DNA from: Agrococcus baldri
GTDB lineage: Bacteria; Actinomycetota; Actinomycetes; Actinomycetales; Microbacteriaceae
Length of the DNA: 64,000 nucleotides
Direction of reading: 5' to 3'
NCBI GenBank assembly: GCA_007988785.1
Contig: BJUU01000009.1
Span: forward strand, 1 to 64,000
The position numbers and the translations under genes were made by a program. A model generated the notes under the pieces. It made no database searches. It was not told where the DNA came from and saw only the letters and a program-made list of their open reading frames with translations. Below, piece by piece: positions 8,739-16,591 of this stretch; within the stretch, counting starts at the first letter, position 1; the number at the start of each line of letters is the position of its first letter.

Positions 8739-9289
8739 CCCGCGTCGCGCTCGTGCGCCACGGGCGGACGCCGTGGAACGCCGCACGACGCATCCAGGGC
8801 ACGACCGACATCCCGCTCGACGACACCGGTCGGGCGCAGGCGCACGAGGCGGCCGCGGCGCTCGCCGCGCTCGGCGACTGGTCGTGCGTCGTCTCCTCGC
8901 CGCTGCTGCGCGCCCGCGAGACCGCGACGATCATCGCCGCGCGGCTGGGCATCCCGCTGCTCGAGCCGGTGGCGGGGCTCACCGAGCGCGACTGCGGCGA
9001 GGCCGAGGGCCTGCCCGTCGACGAGGCCGCCCTGCGCTGGCCGGCGCGCGACTACGCCGGCGGCGAGCCGCTGCAGGAGGTCGGGCGGCGCGTCGCCGAG
9101 GCGCTCTCCGCGCTCGCCGACGCCGGCACCGGCGCGATCGCGGTCGGCCACGGCATCGCCCTGCGCACGGGGGTCGCGACCCTCACGGGCACGCCGGCGC
9201 AGCGGCTCGCGAACGCCGAGATCATCGTGCTCGAGCGCGAGCAGGGCAGCTGGCTGCGCGCCGACGCGCTCTCGGCGGTGCGGGACTAG
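8735..9289 (+). CDS. Histidine phosphatase family protein (phosphoglycerate-mutase-like)
   Basis: Phosphatase of the histidine-acid superfamily (184 aa). The catalytic RHG motif is in [12 protein letters not shown] at the N-terminus, the conserved [11 protein letters not shown] block is near residue 50, the acid region [11 protein letters not shown] near 84, and the second catalytic His is in AVGHGIALR near 138. The gene is translationally coupled to the ABC ATPase, making three different phosphate-ester hydrolases in one operon. A role in removing phosphate from the imported ligand is likely but unproven. Its stop codon shares the CTAG at 9286-9289 with the convergent gene. Confidence 0.88.
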   Translation: MTRVALVRHGRTPWNAARRIQGTTDIPLDDTGRAQAHEAAAALAALGDWSCVVSSPLLRARETATIIAARLGIPLLEPVAGLTERDCGEAEGLPVDEAALRWPARDYAGGEPLQEVGRRVAEALSALADAGTGAIAVGHGIALRTGVATLTGTPAQRLANAEIIVLEREQGSWLRADALSAVRD

Positions 9290-10287
9290 GCCGCTCGCGC
9301 GTCGGCGAGGCCGCCGGCCGCCTCGATGAGCTCGAGCGCGCGCACGCGCTGCGCGGTCTCGCCGTGCACGGCCATGATCAGCTCGTCGGCGTCGGCCTCG
9401 ATCTGGAAGCGGCGCAGCGTCTCGACCGCCTCCTGGCCCGTGCCGAGCGCCGTGTGCTGGACCATCTTCATCACCGGCGCCGCCTGCGGGCTGGCCGCGA
9501 GCGCGTCGAGCTCGTCGTCGCCGACGGTCTGCGCGACGGGGCTGTCGCGCAGCAGGATGCCGCGCACGCGCGCGCGGATCACCTGCCGCTGCATCGTCAT
9601 CGCCTCGTCGCGCGAGTCGGCCACGACCGCGTTGATGCCGGCGATCACGTACGGCTCGGCGAGCTGCTCGCTGGGCTCGAAGCGCTCGCGGTAGACGGCG
9701 ACCGCCTGCTGCAGCGCGTCGGGCGCGAAGTGCGAGGCGAAGGCGTAGGGCAGGCCGAGGGCGGCCGCCAGCTGGGCGCCGAACAGCGACGAGCCGAGGA
9801 TCGTCAGCGGCACCTTGGTGCCGTGGCCGGGCACCGCCTTGATGCCGGGCACCACCGGCTCGCCCGCGAGGTAGCCGCGCAGCTCGACGACGTCCTGCGG
9901 GAACTGCTCGGAGGCGCGGATGTCGCGGCGCAGCGCCGCCCAGGTGCGCTGGTCGGTGCCGGGCGCGCGACCGAGGCCGAGGTCGATGCGGTCGGGGTGC
10001 AGCTCTGCGAGGGTGCCGAACTGCTCGGCGATCACGAGCGGCGAGTGGTTGGGCAGCATGACGCCGCCGGCGCCCAGCCTGATGGTGCGGGTGTGCGCGG
10101 CGACGTGCGCGATGAGCACGCTCGTGGCGCTCGAGGCGATCGTCGCCATGTTGTGGTGCTCGGCGTACCAGACGCGCGCGAAGCCGAGCCGCTCGGCGGC
10201 CTGCGCCAGGTCGACGGAGCCGGCGAGGCTCTGGCCCGCCGTCTCTCCTGGGTTGATGGGGGCAAGATCCAGCACAGACAGACGCAC
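9286..10287 (-). CDS. LLM-class flavin-dependent oxidoreductase (luciferase-like)
   Basis: Bacterial-luciferase-fold oxidoreductase using reduced FMN or F420 (333 aa), of the MsnO8/YwlA-like subgroup. The start [11 protein letters not shown] is typical, followed by [18 protein letters not shown], then [25 protein letters not shown] and [11 protein letters not shown]. Because the family begins with this strand, the GTG at 10287 is the sensible start. It lies inside one arm of a perfect 11-bp hairpin (10283-10314), which may affect initiation. The substrate is unknown. The gene converges on the histidine phosphatase gene and shares the tetranucleotide CTAG that supplies both stops. Confidence 0.88.
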   Translation of the reverse strand: MRLSVLDLAPINPGETAGQSLAGSVDLAQAAERLGFARVWYAEHHNMATIASSATSVLIAHVAAHTRTIRLGAGGVMLPNHSPLVIAEQFGTLAELHPDRIDLGLGRAPGTDQRTWAALRRDIRASEQFPQDVVELRGYLAGEPVVPGIKAVPGHGTKVPLTILGSSLFGAQLAAALGLPYAFASHFAPDALQQAVAVYRERFEPSEQLAEPYVIAGINAVVADSRDEAMTMQRQVIRARVRGILLRDSPVAQTVGDDELDALAASPQAAPVMKMVQHTALGTGQEAVETLRRFQIEADADELIMAVHGETAQRVRALELIEAAGGLADARAA

Positions 10288-10314
10288 CCGTCCAGCCTAG
10301 GCCGGACGGGTGCG
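10283..10314 (-). promoter_or_regulatory. Perfect hairpin covering the start codon of the LLM oxidoreductase
   Basis: CGCACCCGTCC (10283-10293) pairs with GGACGGGTGCG (10304-10314), 11 of 11 bases, around a 10-base loop that itself contains GCCTAGGC. On the minus strand the GTG start at 10287-10285 is in the 3' arm. It could be the terminator of the thiolase gene (which ends at 10362), an operator, or an RNA structure that hides the initiation site. There is no run of T after the stem, so a classical intrinsic terminator is less likely. Confidence 0.55.
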
Positions 10315-10361
10315 TGCCGACGGGCGGTCCGCTTTCGGCGGAATGCCCGGGTGCGGATGGC

Positions 10362-11540
10362 TCAGAGCGCCTCGAGCACGACGGCCGAGCCCTGGCCGCC
10401 GCCGCCGCAGATGCCCGCGGCGCCGATCGACCCGGAGCCGAGCGACTGCAGCCGGCGCGCGAGGTGGCCGACGATGCGCAGGCCGGAGGCGCCGATCGGG
10501 TGGCCCATGGCGATCGCGCCGCCGTTGGCGTTCACGATCTCGGGGTCGACGCCCAGCTGCCGGGTCGAGGCGACGCCGACGGCGGCGAAGGCCTCGTTGA
10601 TCTCGACCGCCTGCAGCTCGCCGGTGCCGAGCCCCGCGCGCCCGAGCGCCTGCTCGATGGCGTCGGCCGGCTGCGAGTGCAGCGAGACGTCCCCACCGGC
10701 CACGAAGCCGGTCGAGCGGATCTTCGCGAGGCCCTGCAGGCCGTGCTCGGATGCGTAGGCGTCGGAGACGAGCACGACCGCGGCCGCGCCGTCGGTGATC
10801 TGGGATGCGTTGCCGGCGGTGACCGTGCCGTCCTTCGTGAACGCGGGGCGCAGCCCGGCGAGCGACTCGGCCGTCGTCTCGGCGCGCACGCCGTCGTCGG
10901 CGGCGACGGTCACCGTCCTGCGGCCGGCCTTCGCCTCGATCGGCACGATCTCGTCGTCGAGCGTGCCATCGGCCTGGGCGCGCGCCAGCCGGGCGTGCGA
11001 GGCGGCGGCGAGCTCGTCCTGCTGCTCGCGCGTGATCTCGAAGGCCGTGTTGTAGCCGTCGGTCGACTCACCCATCGCGACGCGGTCGAACGCATCCGTC
11101 AGCCCGTCGAACTGCATGGTGTCGATGAGCCCGAGGTCGCCGAACTTGCTGCCGGCGCGCATCGGCGCGGCGTGCGGGGCGAGCGTCATCGACTCCTGGC
11201 CCACGGCGACGACGACGTCGGCCTCGCCGAGCTGGATCATGCGGTGACCGGTGACGATGGCCTCGGTGCCGGAGAGGCACACGGCGTTGATGCCGAGGGC
11301 CGGCACGGTCATCGGGATGCCGGCGCCGACGGCGGTCTGCCGCGGCGGGTTCTGGCCCACGGTCGCCTGCAGCACCTGGCCGACGACGACGGCGCCGACC
11401 TCGCTCGCCTCGACCCCCGCCTTCTCGAGGGCGTGCTTCGCCGCGTGCGCGCCGAGCTCTGTCGAGGGCGTCTGCGCCAGCTGGCCGAGGAACTTGGCGA
11501 ACGGGGTGCGGGCGTAGCCGGCGATGATCGTCTCGGGCAT
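10362..11540 (-). CDS. Acetyl-CoA C-acetyltransferase (thiolase)
   Basis: Thiolase (392 aa) that condenses two acetyl-CoA or cleaves acetoacetyl-CoA/3-ketoacyl-CoA. Catalytic residues are visible: nucleophilic Cys in NAVCLSGTEA near residue 88, NEAFAAVG with the Asn, His in GHPIGASG near 348, and the second Cys in GICGGGGQG near 378. The N-terminus is IIAGYARTPFAKFLG and the length is standard for biosynthetic AtoB/PhaA-type enzymes. It is a single gene, followed on the same strand by the LLM oxidoreductase after 74 bases holding a strong hairpin. Biosynthetic versus degradative function cannot be decided from sequence. Confidence 0.93.
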   Translation of the reverse strand: MPETIIAGYARTPFAKFLGQLAQTPSTELGAHAAKHALEKAGVEASEVGAVVVGQVLQATVGQNPPRQTAVGAGIPMTVPALGINAVCLSGTEAIVTGHRMIQLGEADVVVAVGQESMTLAPHAAPMRAGSKFGDLGLIDTMQFDGLTDAFDRVAMGESTDGYNTAFEITREQQDELAAASHARLARAQADGTLDDEIVPIEAKAGRRTVTVAADDGVRAETTAESLAGLRPAFTKDGTVTAGNASQITDGAAAVVLVSDAYASEHGLQGLAKIRSTGFVAGGDVSLHSQPADAIEQALGRAGLGTGELQAVEINEAFAAVGVASTRQLGVDPEIVNANGGAIAMGHPIGASGLRIVGHLARRLQSLGSGSIGAAGICGGGGQGSAVVLEAL

Positions 11541-11649
11541 GGGTGCTGCTCCTTCGCAGTTCGGGGTCGCCCCAGCCTACTCCCGCGGGCTCGCGGCCGG
11601 CACGAGACCTGACGACCCGTTCAGGTGCGGGAGCAGGCAGACTGGACCC

Positions 11650-12063
11650 ATGACCGAGACACCCAGCGCGCTGTTCGTGTGCGTGCACAACGCGGGCCGC
11701 TCGCAGATGGCCGCGGGGTTCCTGCGCGAGCTCTCCGGCGGCGCCGTCGAGGTGCGCTCCGCGGGCAGCCTGCCGGCCGACAGCATCAACCCGATCGCCG
11801 TCGAGGCGATGCGCGAGGTGGGCATCGACATCACGGCCGAGTCGCCGAAGGTGCTGACGACGGATGCGGTGCGCGACTCCGACGTCGTCATCACCATGGG
11901 GTGCGGCGACGCCTGCCCCGTCTTCCCCGGGAAGCGCTACGAGGACTGGGAGCTCGACGATCCGGCCGGGCAGGGCATCGACGCGGTGCGGCCCATCCGC
12001 GACGAGATCGAGCAGCGCATCCGCGGCCTGCTCGCCTCGCTCGGCATCGAGCCGACGCGCTGA
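11650..12063 (+). CDS. arsC: Arsenate reductase (low-molecular-weight phosphatase type)
   Basis: Reduces arsenate to arsenite; 137 aa with the low-MW protein tyrosine phosphatase fold. The P-loop is FVCVHNAGRSQMA, with nucleophilic Cys near residue 11 and Arg six later. A further Cys pair appears in MGCGDACPVFPG near 82-87, as in thioredoxin- or mycothiol-linked ArsC. The sequence resembles actinobacterial enzymes that use mycothiol and mycoredoxin, and a mycoredoxin-like gene lies at 16302. The longer upstream frame is rejected because the ATG at 11650 begins right before the family's first beta strand. No arsenite efflux gene is adjacent. Confidence 0.9.
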   Translation: MTETPSALFVCVHNAGRSQMAAGFLRELSGGAVEVRSAGSLPADSINPIAVEAMREVGIDITAESPKVLTTDAVRDSDVVITMGCGDACPVFPGKRYEDWELDDPAGQGIDAVRPIRDEIEQRIRGLLASLGIEPTR

Positions 12064-12167
12064 GCCGACGCGCTGAGCCGCGTTCGCCACGAGCGGACGC
12101 ACCGGATCGCCCCTCGCGCACGCGTCGCATCCGAGGTAGGAACGGAGGCGACGAGAGGAGCCGCCCG

Positions 12168-12305
12168 ATGAGCGAGCACGAGCAGCAGGATCGCGAGCAG
12201 CAGCAGGACGAGGAGTCGGTGCCGCAGCCCGAGCACCACGACCCCGAGACCGAGCAGGACACCGCCTCCGGCGGCCCGCCGCAGGAGCCGGACCACCAGC
12301 GCTAG
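12168..12305 (+). CDS. Small acidic, Gln/Glu-rich hypothetical protein
   Basis: A 45-residue open frame starts at ATG 12168 behind a strong GAGAGGAG ribosome site. The product is highly hydrophilic, made largely of Glu, Gln, Asp and Pro with a C-terminal HQR, and is probably disordered. I do not recognise a family. The good ribosome site and compact placement between arsC and the convergent VOC gene support it as real, but its composition makes homology hard to judge. Confidence 0.5.
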   Translation: MSEHEQQDREQQQDEESVPQPEHHDPETEQDTASGGPPQEPDHQR

Positions 12306-12311
12306 GCGCGC

Positions 12312-12755
12312 CTACCCCGCCGGCGGGCCCGCCGCATCCGCCGGGCCCGTCGGCGCCGCGATGCTCACCATCCAGGTGACGCCCCAGCGGTCGACGAGCA
12401 TGCCGAAGGTGTCGCCCCAGGGCGCGCGCGCGAGCGGCTCGACGATGCGCGCGCCCTCGGCCAGGCCCTCCCAGTAGCGCGTGAGCTGGTGCGCGTCGTC
12501 GCCCGAGATCGAGACCTGCTGGCCGCGCGCGGGCGCCTCGGCCCCGGCGGGCGTGTCGCTGGCCATGATCGTGTGGCCCTCCGCGGTCGTCAGCTGCGAG
12601 TGCATGATGCGCTCGGCCTCATCCGGCTCGTGCAGCATGCCGCCCTCGGCGAAGGTCGTCGCGACGAGGTCGCCGCCGAACACGCCGTGGTAGAAGTTCA
12701 TCGCCTCGCGCGCCTCGCGCTCGAAGGCCAGGTAGGGGTTCAGCAGCGTCGTCAT
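12312..12755 (-). CDS. VOC family protein (PhnB/3-demethylubiquinone-methyltransferase-like)
   Basis: Small metal-dependent vicinal-oxygen-chelate fold protein (147 aa). PYLAFEREAREAMNFYHGVFGGDLV at the N-terminus, HSQLTTAEGHTIMASD in the middle and WGDTFGMLVDRWGVTWMVS at the end match the PhnB-like group, which has no settled reaction. The frame extends to 12797, but the ATG at 12755 has a GAAGGGA ribosome site and the expected MTTLLNPYL start. It is a monocistronic minus-strand gene facing the small acidic ORF. Confidence 0.85.
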   Translation of the reverse strand: MTTLLNPYLAFEREAREAMNFYHGVFGGDLVATTFAEGGMLHEPDEAERIMHSQLTTAEGHTIMASDTPAGAEAPARGQQVSISGDDAHQLTRYWEGLAEGARIVEPLARAPWGDTFGMLVDRWGVTWMVSIAAPTGPADAAGPPAG

Positions 12756-12825
12756 CGTGGTCCCTTCTGCGGCCAGCGGCCGGCACCTGCCCAGCATCGC
12801 GCACCCGCGCCCCGCCCGCCAGGCG

Positions 12826-14808
12826 TCAACCGGCCGTGCTGCCCGCGAGCCGCCAGGCCTCGCCGATCGCCGCGTCGATGCCGCGCGGCGAGCGCGCGTC
12901 GCCGATCGCGGTCACCGGCACGCCCAGGCCCGCCTCCAGCGCCTCCGCCGAGCGCTCGTCGACGCCCACGGCCCGCCGCGGCGTCAGCGCGACGATCGAG
13001 GCGGGCTCGAGCGCGGTCTCGGCCAGCGTGAGCGCATCGACGGCGACGAGCGATCGTCCCTCCGCCCGCACCCGCGCGCCCGTGATCCGGCGCAGGCCGC
13101 CGGCTGCGAGGGTGCGCAGCACGAGCTGCCGCTCGTAGCCGGTGCCGACATGCGGCAGCAGCTGCTCGAAGGGCGTCACGACCTGCACCGCCGCGCCGCT
13201 CGCGACGAGGCTCAGCAGCACGCCCGAGGCGTAGGCGGAGCCGTCGTCGTCGACGACCAGGACGCGCTCGCCGAGCGAGCCCGGGTCATCCATCGCCGTC
13301 CAGGCGTCGATCGTCGCGGGGCGCTCGCCGTCGAAGGCGCCGTCGACCGCGAGCGCCGTCGAGCCGGGCGCGACGGCGCCGGTGGCGAGCACCACCGCCT
13401 GCGGCGAGGTCGCGCGGATGCTCGCGAGGCTCGCGCCCGCACGCAGCCGCACGTCGACGCCGGCGGCGCGCACGTCGCGCTCGAGGTCGGCAGTGAGCAG
13501 CGACACCGATGCCCTGCCCGGCACCCGCGCCGCGCGCAGCAGCTGACCGCCGAGCTCCGCCTCGCGCTCGAGCAGGGTGACCGCGTGGCCGAGCCGCGCG
13601 AGGTCGAGGGCCGCGCGCATGCCCGCCGGTCCCCCGCCGACCACCGTCCAGCGGCGCGGCCGCCGAGCGCGCGCCGGTGCGGGCTCCAGCTCGTGGCCCG
13701 CCGCCGGGTTCACGGTGCAGCTGACCGCGAGCCCCTGGCTGCCGCGCCCCAGGCATCCCTGGTTGAGGCGGATGCAGTGCTGGATGCCCGCGGTCGCTCC
13801 CGTGAGCAGCCTGGTCGCGAGATCCGGGTCGGCGAGCTGGCCCCGCGTGAGCGCCACCATGTCGGCGATCCCGCTCGTGAGCACCTCCTCGGCGTCCTCG
13901 GCCGAGCGGGCCGCGCCGACGCCGAAGACCGGCAGGTCGGGGTTCGCGCGCTTGAGCGCGGCGACGTCGTCGCGCAGCCACGCGGCCGGCATCGCCGACG
14001 AGGGGAACACCCAGTGCACGTCGTCGTAGCCGCCCGCCGCGGGATCGAGGAAGTCGATGCGCGCCTCCGAGCGCAGCGCCGCGACGATCTCGCGGCAGTC
14101 CTCGGCGTCGAGGCCTCCCTCGCGGTGCTCGTCGACGACCACCCGGATGCCGACGGCGAAGTCCTCGCCGACGCGCGAGCGCACGGCGGCGAGCACCTCG
14201 CGCGGGAACCGCGTGCGGCCCTCGAGGTCGCCGCCGTACGCATCCGTCCGCCGGTTGGAGAGCGGGCTCAGGAACTGGTGCAGCAGGTAGCCGTGCGCCA
14301 GGTGGATCTCGACGCCGTCGAAGCCGCCGAGCCTCGCGCGCTCGGCGGCGCCCGCCCACGCCTCGACCAGCACGGCGATGTCGCGAGGGCTGGCCTCGCG
14401 CGTCGCGACCGAGGTCGACGGGGAGAGGATGCGGCTGGGCGCGATGATGTCGCGGGGGCCGTCGGGCCCCTCCGGCGAGGCCTGGGCGCCGTGGTGGTTG
14501 AGCTGCACCAGCACGCGCGAGCCGGCCTCGTGGATGGCGTCGGTCATGCGACGGTTCGCATCCACCGCCTCCGGTCGCCAGGCGTCCTGGAAGCCGCGGG
14601 TCGACGCGCTCGGGTGCACGAGGTGGTTGCCGGCCACGAACAGGCCGCAGCCGCCCCTGCCCTCGACGCCGAGGGCGCGGCGCACGAAGTAGGCCGTCTC
14701 GCGGTCGGATTCGAGGCGGTCGGAGTACTGCTTGGAGTGCGCGGCCTGCATGATGCGGTTCGGCGCCTCGAAGGCACCGATCCGCAGCGGTTGGGCGATC
14801 AGGCTCAC
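12826..14808 (-). CDS. Old-yellow-enzyme / 2,4-dienoyl-CoA reductase-like FAD oxidoreductase
   Basis: Two-part flavoenzyme of the FadH/trimethylamine-dehydrogenase family (660 aa). The N-terminal half is an FMN TIM barrel (PLRIGAFEAPNRIMQAAHS, VQLNHHGAQA, GFDGVEIHLAHGYLLHQFLSP). The C-terminal half is an FAD/NAD(P) domain with VVGGGPAGMRAALDLARLGH. Between them is the iron-sulfur segment, at about 13725-13785, reading CIRLNQGC and later SCTVNP. Relatives have four cysteines (C..C...C plus a later one), but here the second position is Leu, so one usual cluster ligand is missing. The start is a GTG at 14808 (VSLIAQPLRIG); much longer upstream frames are shadows of the next gene. The substrate is unknown. 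Confidence 0.87.
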   Translation of the reverse strand: MSLIAQPLRIGAFEAPNRIMQAAHSKQYSDRLESDRETAYFVRRALGVEGRGGCGLFVAGNHLVHPSASTRGFQDAWRPEAVDANRRMTDAIHEAGSRVLVQLNHHGAQASPEGPDGPRDIIAPSRILSPSTSVATREASPRDIAVLVEAWAGAAERARLGGFDGVEIHLAHGYLLHQFLSPLSNRRTDAYGGDLEGRTRFPREVLAAVRSRVGEDFAVGIRVVVDEHREGGLDAEDCREIVAALRSEARIDFLDPAAGGYDDVHWVFPSSAMPAAWLRDDVAALKRANPDLPVFGVGAARSAEDAEEVLTSGIADMVALTRGQLADPDLATRLLTGATAGIQHCIRLNQGCLGRGSQGLAVSCTVNPAAGHELEPAPARARRPRRWTVVGGGPAGMRAALDLARLGHAVTLLEREAELGGQLLRAARVPGRASVSLLTADLERDVRAAGVDVRLRAGASLASIRATSPQAVVLATGAVAPGSTALAVDGAFDGERPATIDAWTAMDDPGSLGERVLVVDDDGSAYASGVLLSLVASGAAVQVVTPFEQLLPHVGTGYERQLVLRTLAAGGLRRITGARVRAEGRSLVAVDALTLAETALEPASIVALTPRRAVGVDERSAEALEAGLGVPVTAIGDARSPRGIDAAIGEAWRLAGSTAG

Positions 14809-14878
14809 GGCACGATCCTGGCAGGCGCGCGGCGGATCCGCCGATCGGTGTAGGCGAAGCGCGCATGTACCCCGTACC

Positions 14879-16249
14879 ATGAATGTGCACTTCACGCACG
14901 AATGCGAGGCCGACCCGGTGGACGAGCAGCCCGAGCGCGAGCCCGCGAGCTCCGCAGACGCTGAGGCGCGCCGTCGCACCGCCGTGCTCGCCGAGCTGCG
15001 GCGGCGTCGCAACCGCCGCCGCTGGATCGTCGGGCTCTCCACGGTCGCGGTGACGGCGCTCATCGCGGCGGGCTCGGTGATCGCCTGGAGCTCGCAGGCG
15101 CGCGCCGGCGACCTGGCCGGCCAGATCGACGCCTGGCACGAGGAGCACGACCGCGCGAGCTGCGAGCTGGCGGTGCGCATCGTGAGCGCCGTCGGGCTCG
15201 AGCGCCGCGCGCAGGATGTGCTCGACGCGGCCGAGCACGTCGGCGGCGCCAGCTGGCTGCTGCCCGCGGCTGAGCGCGACGCCTTCGCCGCCGACCGCGA
15301 TGCGCTGCTGCGCACGATCGCCGACGGCGGCTTCGTCACGGACGAGGACCGCGAGCTCGCCGACACCTGGGAGGATCGCGCGGCCGCCTCGGGCGACCCC
15401 GAGTCGTACGACGTGCTCGGCGAGTGCATCACCGCTGCCGCCGCCGAGCGCGAGCCCATCGAGGGCGTCACCGCCGAGCGAGCCGACGCGCTCGCTCGCG
15501 AGCTGCGTGCGCTCGGCGACCCGCGCGACTTCGACGACGCGCGCATCGACAGGCTCGAGGCCGCGATCGCGCAGCTGCAGGTCTCCGCGACCGCGACGGC
15601 CGAGGGGCGCACCGCCTACGACGCGCTGAAGGCCGAGCTCGGCCTCGCGCCCGAGCAGGCGCTCGCGTCGCTGCGTGAGTCCGATCAGCACCTCGCGGCG
15701 GTGCTCGGCGTGCTGCGCGGCACCCACACCCCCTCCGACGTGCTCGACCTGGTCGAGAGCATCACGCTGCACCTCGCCTCGGCGTGGATGGCCGAGGCCT
15801 GGCAGCTCGAGGCGCAGGGCGAGGCGGATGCGGCGGCCGAGCTCGCGAACGCGGCCCAGCAGACGCGCGACGCGATCGCGAACGCTGCCCCGCGACCGGT
15901 GACCGATCCGGGCACGAGCAGGCCGACGCCCGTCGTGCCGCCGCGCGAAGAGGCGCCGGTGCCGGTCGACCCCGCCCCCGTCGACCCGCGGCCGACGCGG
16001 CCCGCCCCGACGACGCCGCCGACCCAGCCCACGACGCCGCCGACGCAGCCCACCGAGCCGGTCGAGACCCCGGCGCCCGAGCCGACGGCGCCGCCGGTCG
16101 GCACGACGCCCCCGACCGAGCCTGCGCCCGAGCCCGAGCCGGAGCCCGAGCAGCCGGACGAGTCGAGCGAGCCCGCCCCCTCGGAGGGCGTCGAGAGCGG
16201 CGTCGGCGACCCGTTCCCCGCCCAGCAGGGCGAGGGGTCGGGAGCCTGA
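14879..16249 (+). CDS. Membrane-anchored protein with proline-rich C-terminal tail
   Basis: Hypothetical cell-envelope protein of about 456 aa. A basic cytoplasmic stretch (RRRNRRRW) precedes one transmembrane segment (IVGLSTVAVTALIAAGSVIAW, about residues 50-70), giving an inside-out signal anchor. The external part is about 270 residues, mainly helical and alanine/acidic-rich with two Cys (ASCELAV and LGECIT) that could form a disulfide. The last ~110 residues are a Pro/Thr/Glu-rich repeat-like region (TPPTQPT units, EPEPEPEQP) typical of wall-spanning linkers. I see no sortase motif. I do not recognise a family. The start could also be a GTG about 40 bases downstream. Confidence 0.72.
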   Translation: MNVHFTHECEADPVDEQPEREPASSADAEARRRTAVLAELRRRRNRRRWIVGLSTVAVTALIAAGSVIAWSSQARAGDLAGQIDAWHEEHDRASCELAVRIVSAVGLERRAQDVLDAAEHVGGASWLLPAAERDAFAADRDALLRTIADGGFVTDEDRELADTWEDRAAASGDPESYDVLGECITAAAAEREPIEGVTAERADALARELRALGDPRDFDDARIDRLEAAIAQLQVSATATAEGRTAYDALKAELGLAPEQALASLRESDQHLAAVLGVLRGTHTPSDVLDLVESITLHLASAWMAEAWQLEAQGEADAAAELANAAQQTRDAIANAAPRPVTDPGTSRPTPVVPPREEAPVPVDPAPVDPRPTRPAPTTPPTQPTTPPTQPTEPVETPAPEPTAPPVGTTPPTEPAPEPEPEPEQPDESSEPAPSEGVESGVGDPFPAQQGEGSGA

Positions 16250-16301
16250 GCCCGGGGCGAACGGCCTTGGCACGCGCGCGTGCGCGCCGTAGGCTCGAGG
16301 G

Positions 16302-16556
16302 ATGACTGTCACGACCATCCAGATGTACGGTGCTGACTGGTGCCGCGACTGCCGTCGCACCAAGGCGCAGCTCGACGGGCTCGGCATCGCGTACGAGTAC
16401 ATCGACGTCGAGCACGACGATGCCGCAGCGGCGGAGGCCAAGCGCATCTCCGGCCGCATGAGCATCCCGGTGGTCGTCTTCCCCGACGGCAGCCACCAGG
16501 TCGAGCCCTCGAACGCCGAGGTGGAGGCGAAGCTCGCGGCGCTGTCGCTCGCCTGA
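16302..16556 (+). CDS. Mycoredoxin-like glutaredoxin
   Basis: Small thiol-disulfide oxidoreductase (84 aa) with the glutaredoxin fold. The active site is ADWCRDCRRTK (CxxC, residues about 14-17), followed by the cis-Pro segment SIPVVVFPDGS. This matches actinobacterial Mrx1, which uses mycothiol to reduce mixed disulfides and supports arsenate reduction by ArsC. Its ATG is 52 bases after the preceding gene and it lies 35 bases before a sulfur-amino-acid PLP enzyme gene, consistent with a thiol-metabolism neighbourhood. Confidence 0.88.
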   Translation: MTVTTIQMYGADWCRDCRRTKAQLDGLGIAYEYIDVEHDDAAAAEAKRISGRMSIPVVVFPDGSHQVEPSNAEVEAKLAALSLA

Positions 16557-16591
16557 TCCCATCAGCCGCCGTATGCGGCATGATCGGATGC

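Noticed and set aside
13286..16465. 1059-codon minus-strand frame
   Set aside because: It is a shadow of the OYE-type gene and of the proline-rich membrane protein gene; no family motif, and composition is typical of an off-frame translation.
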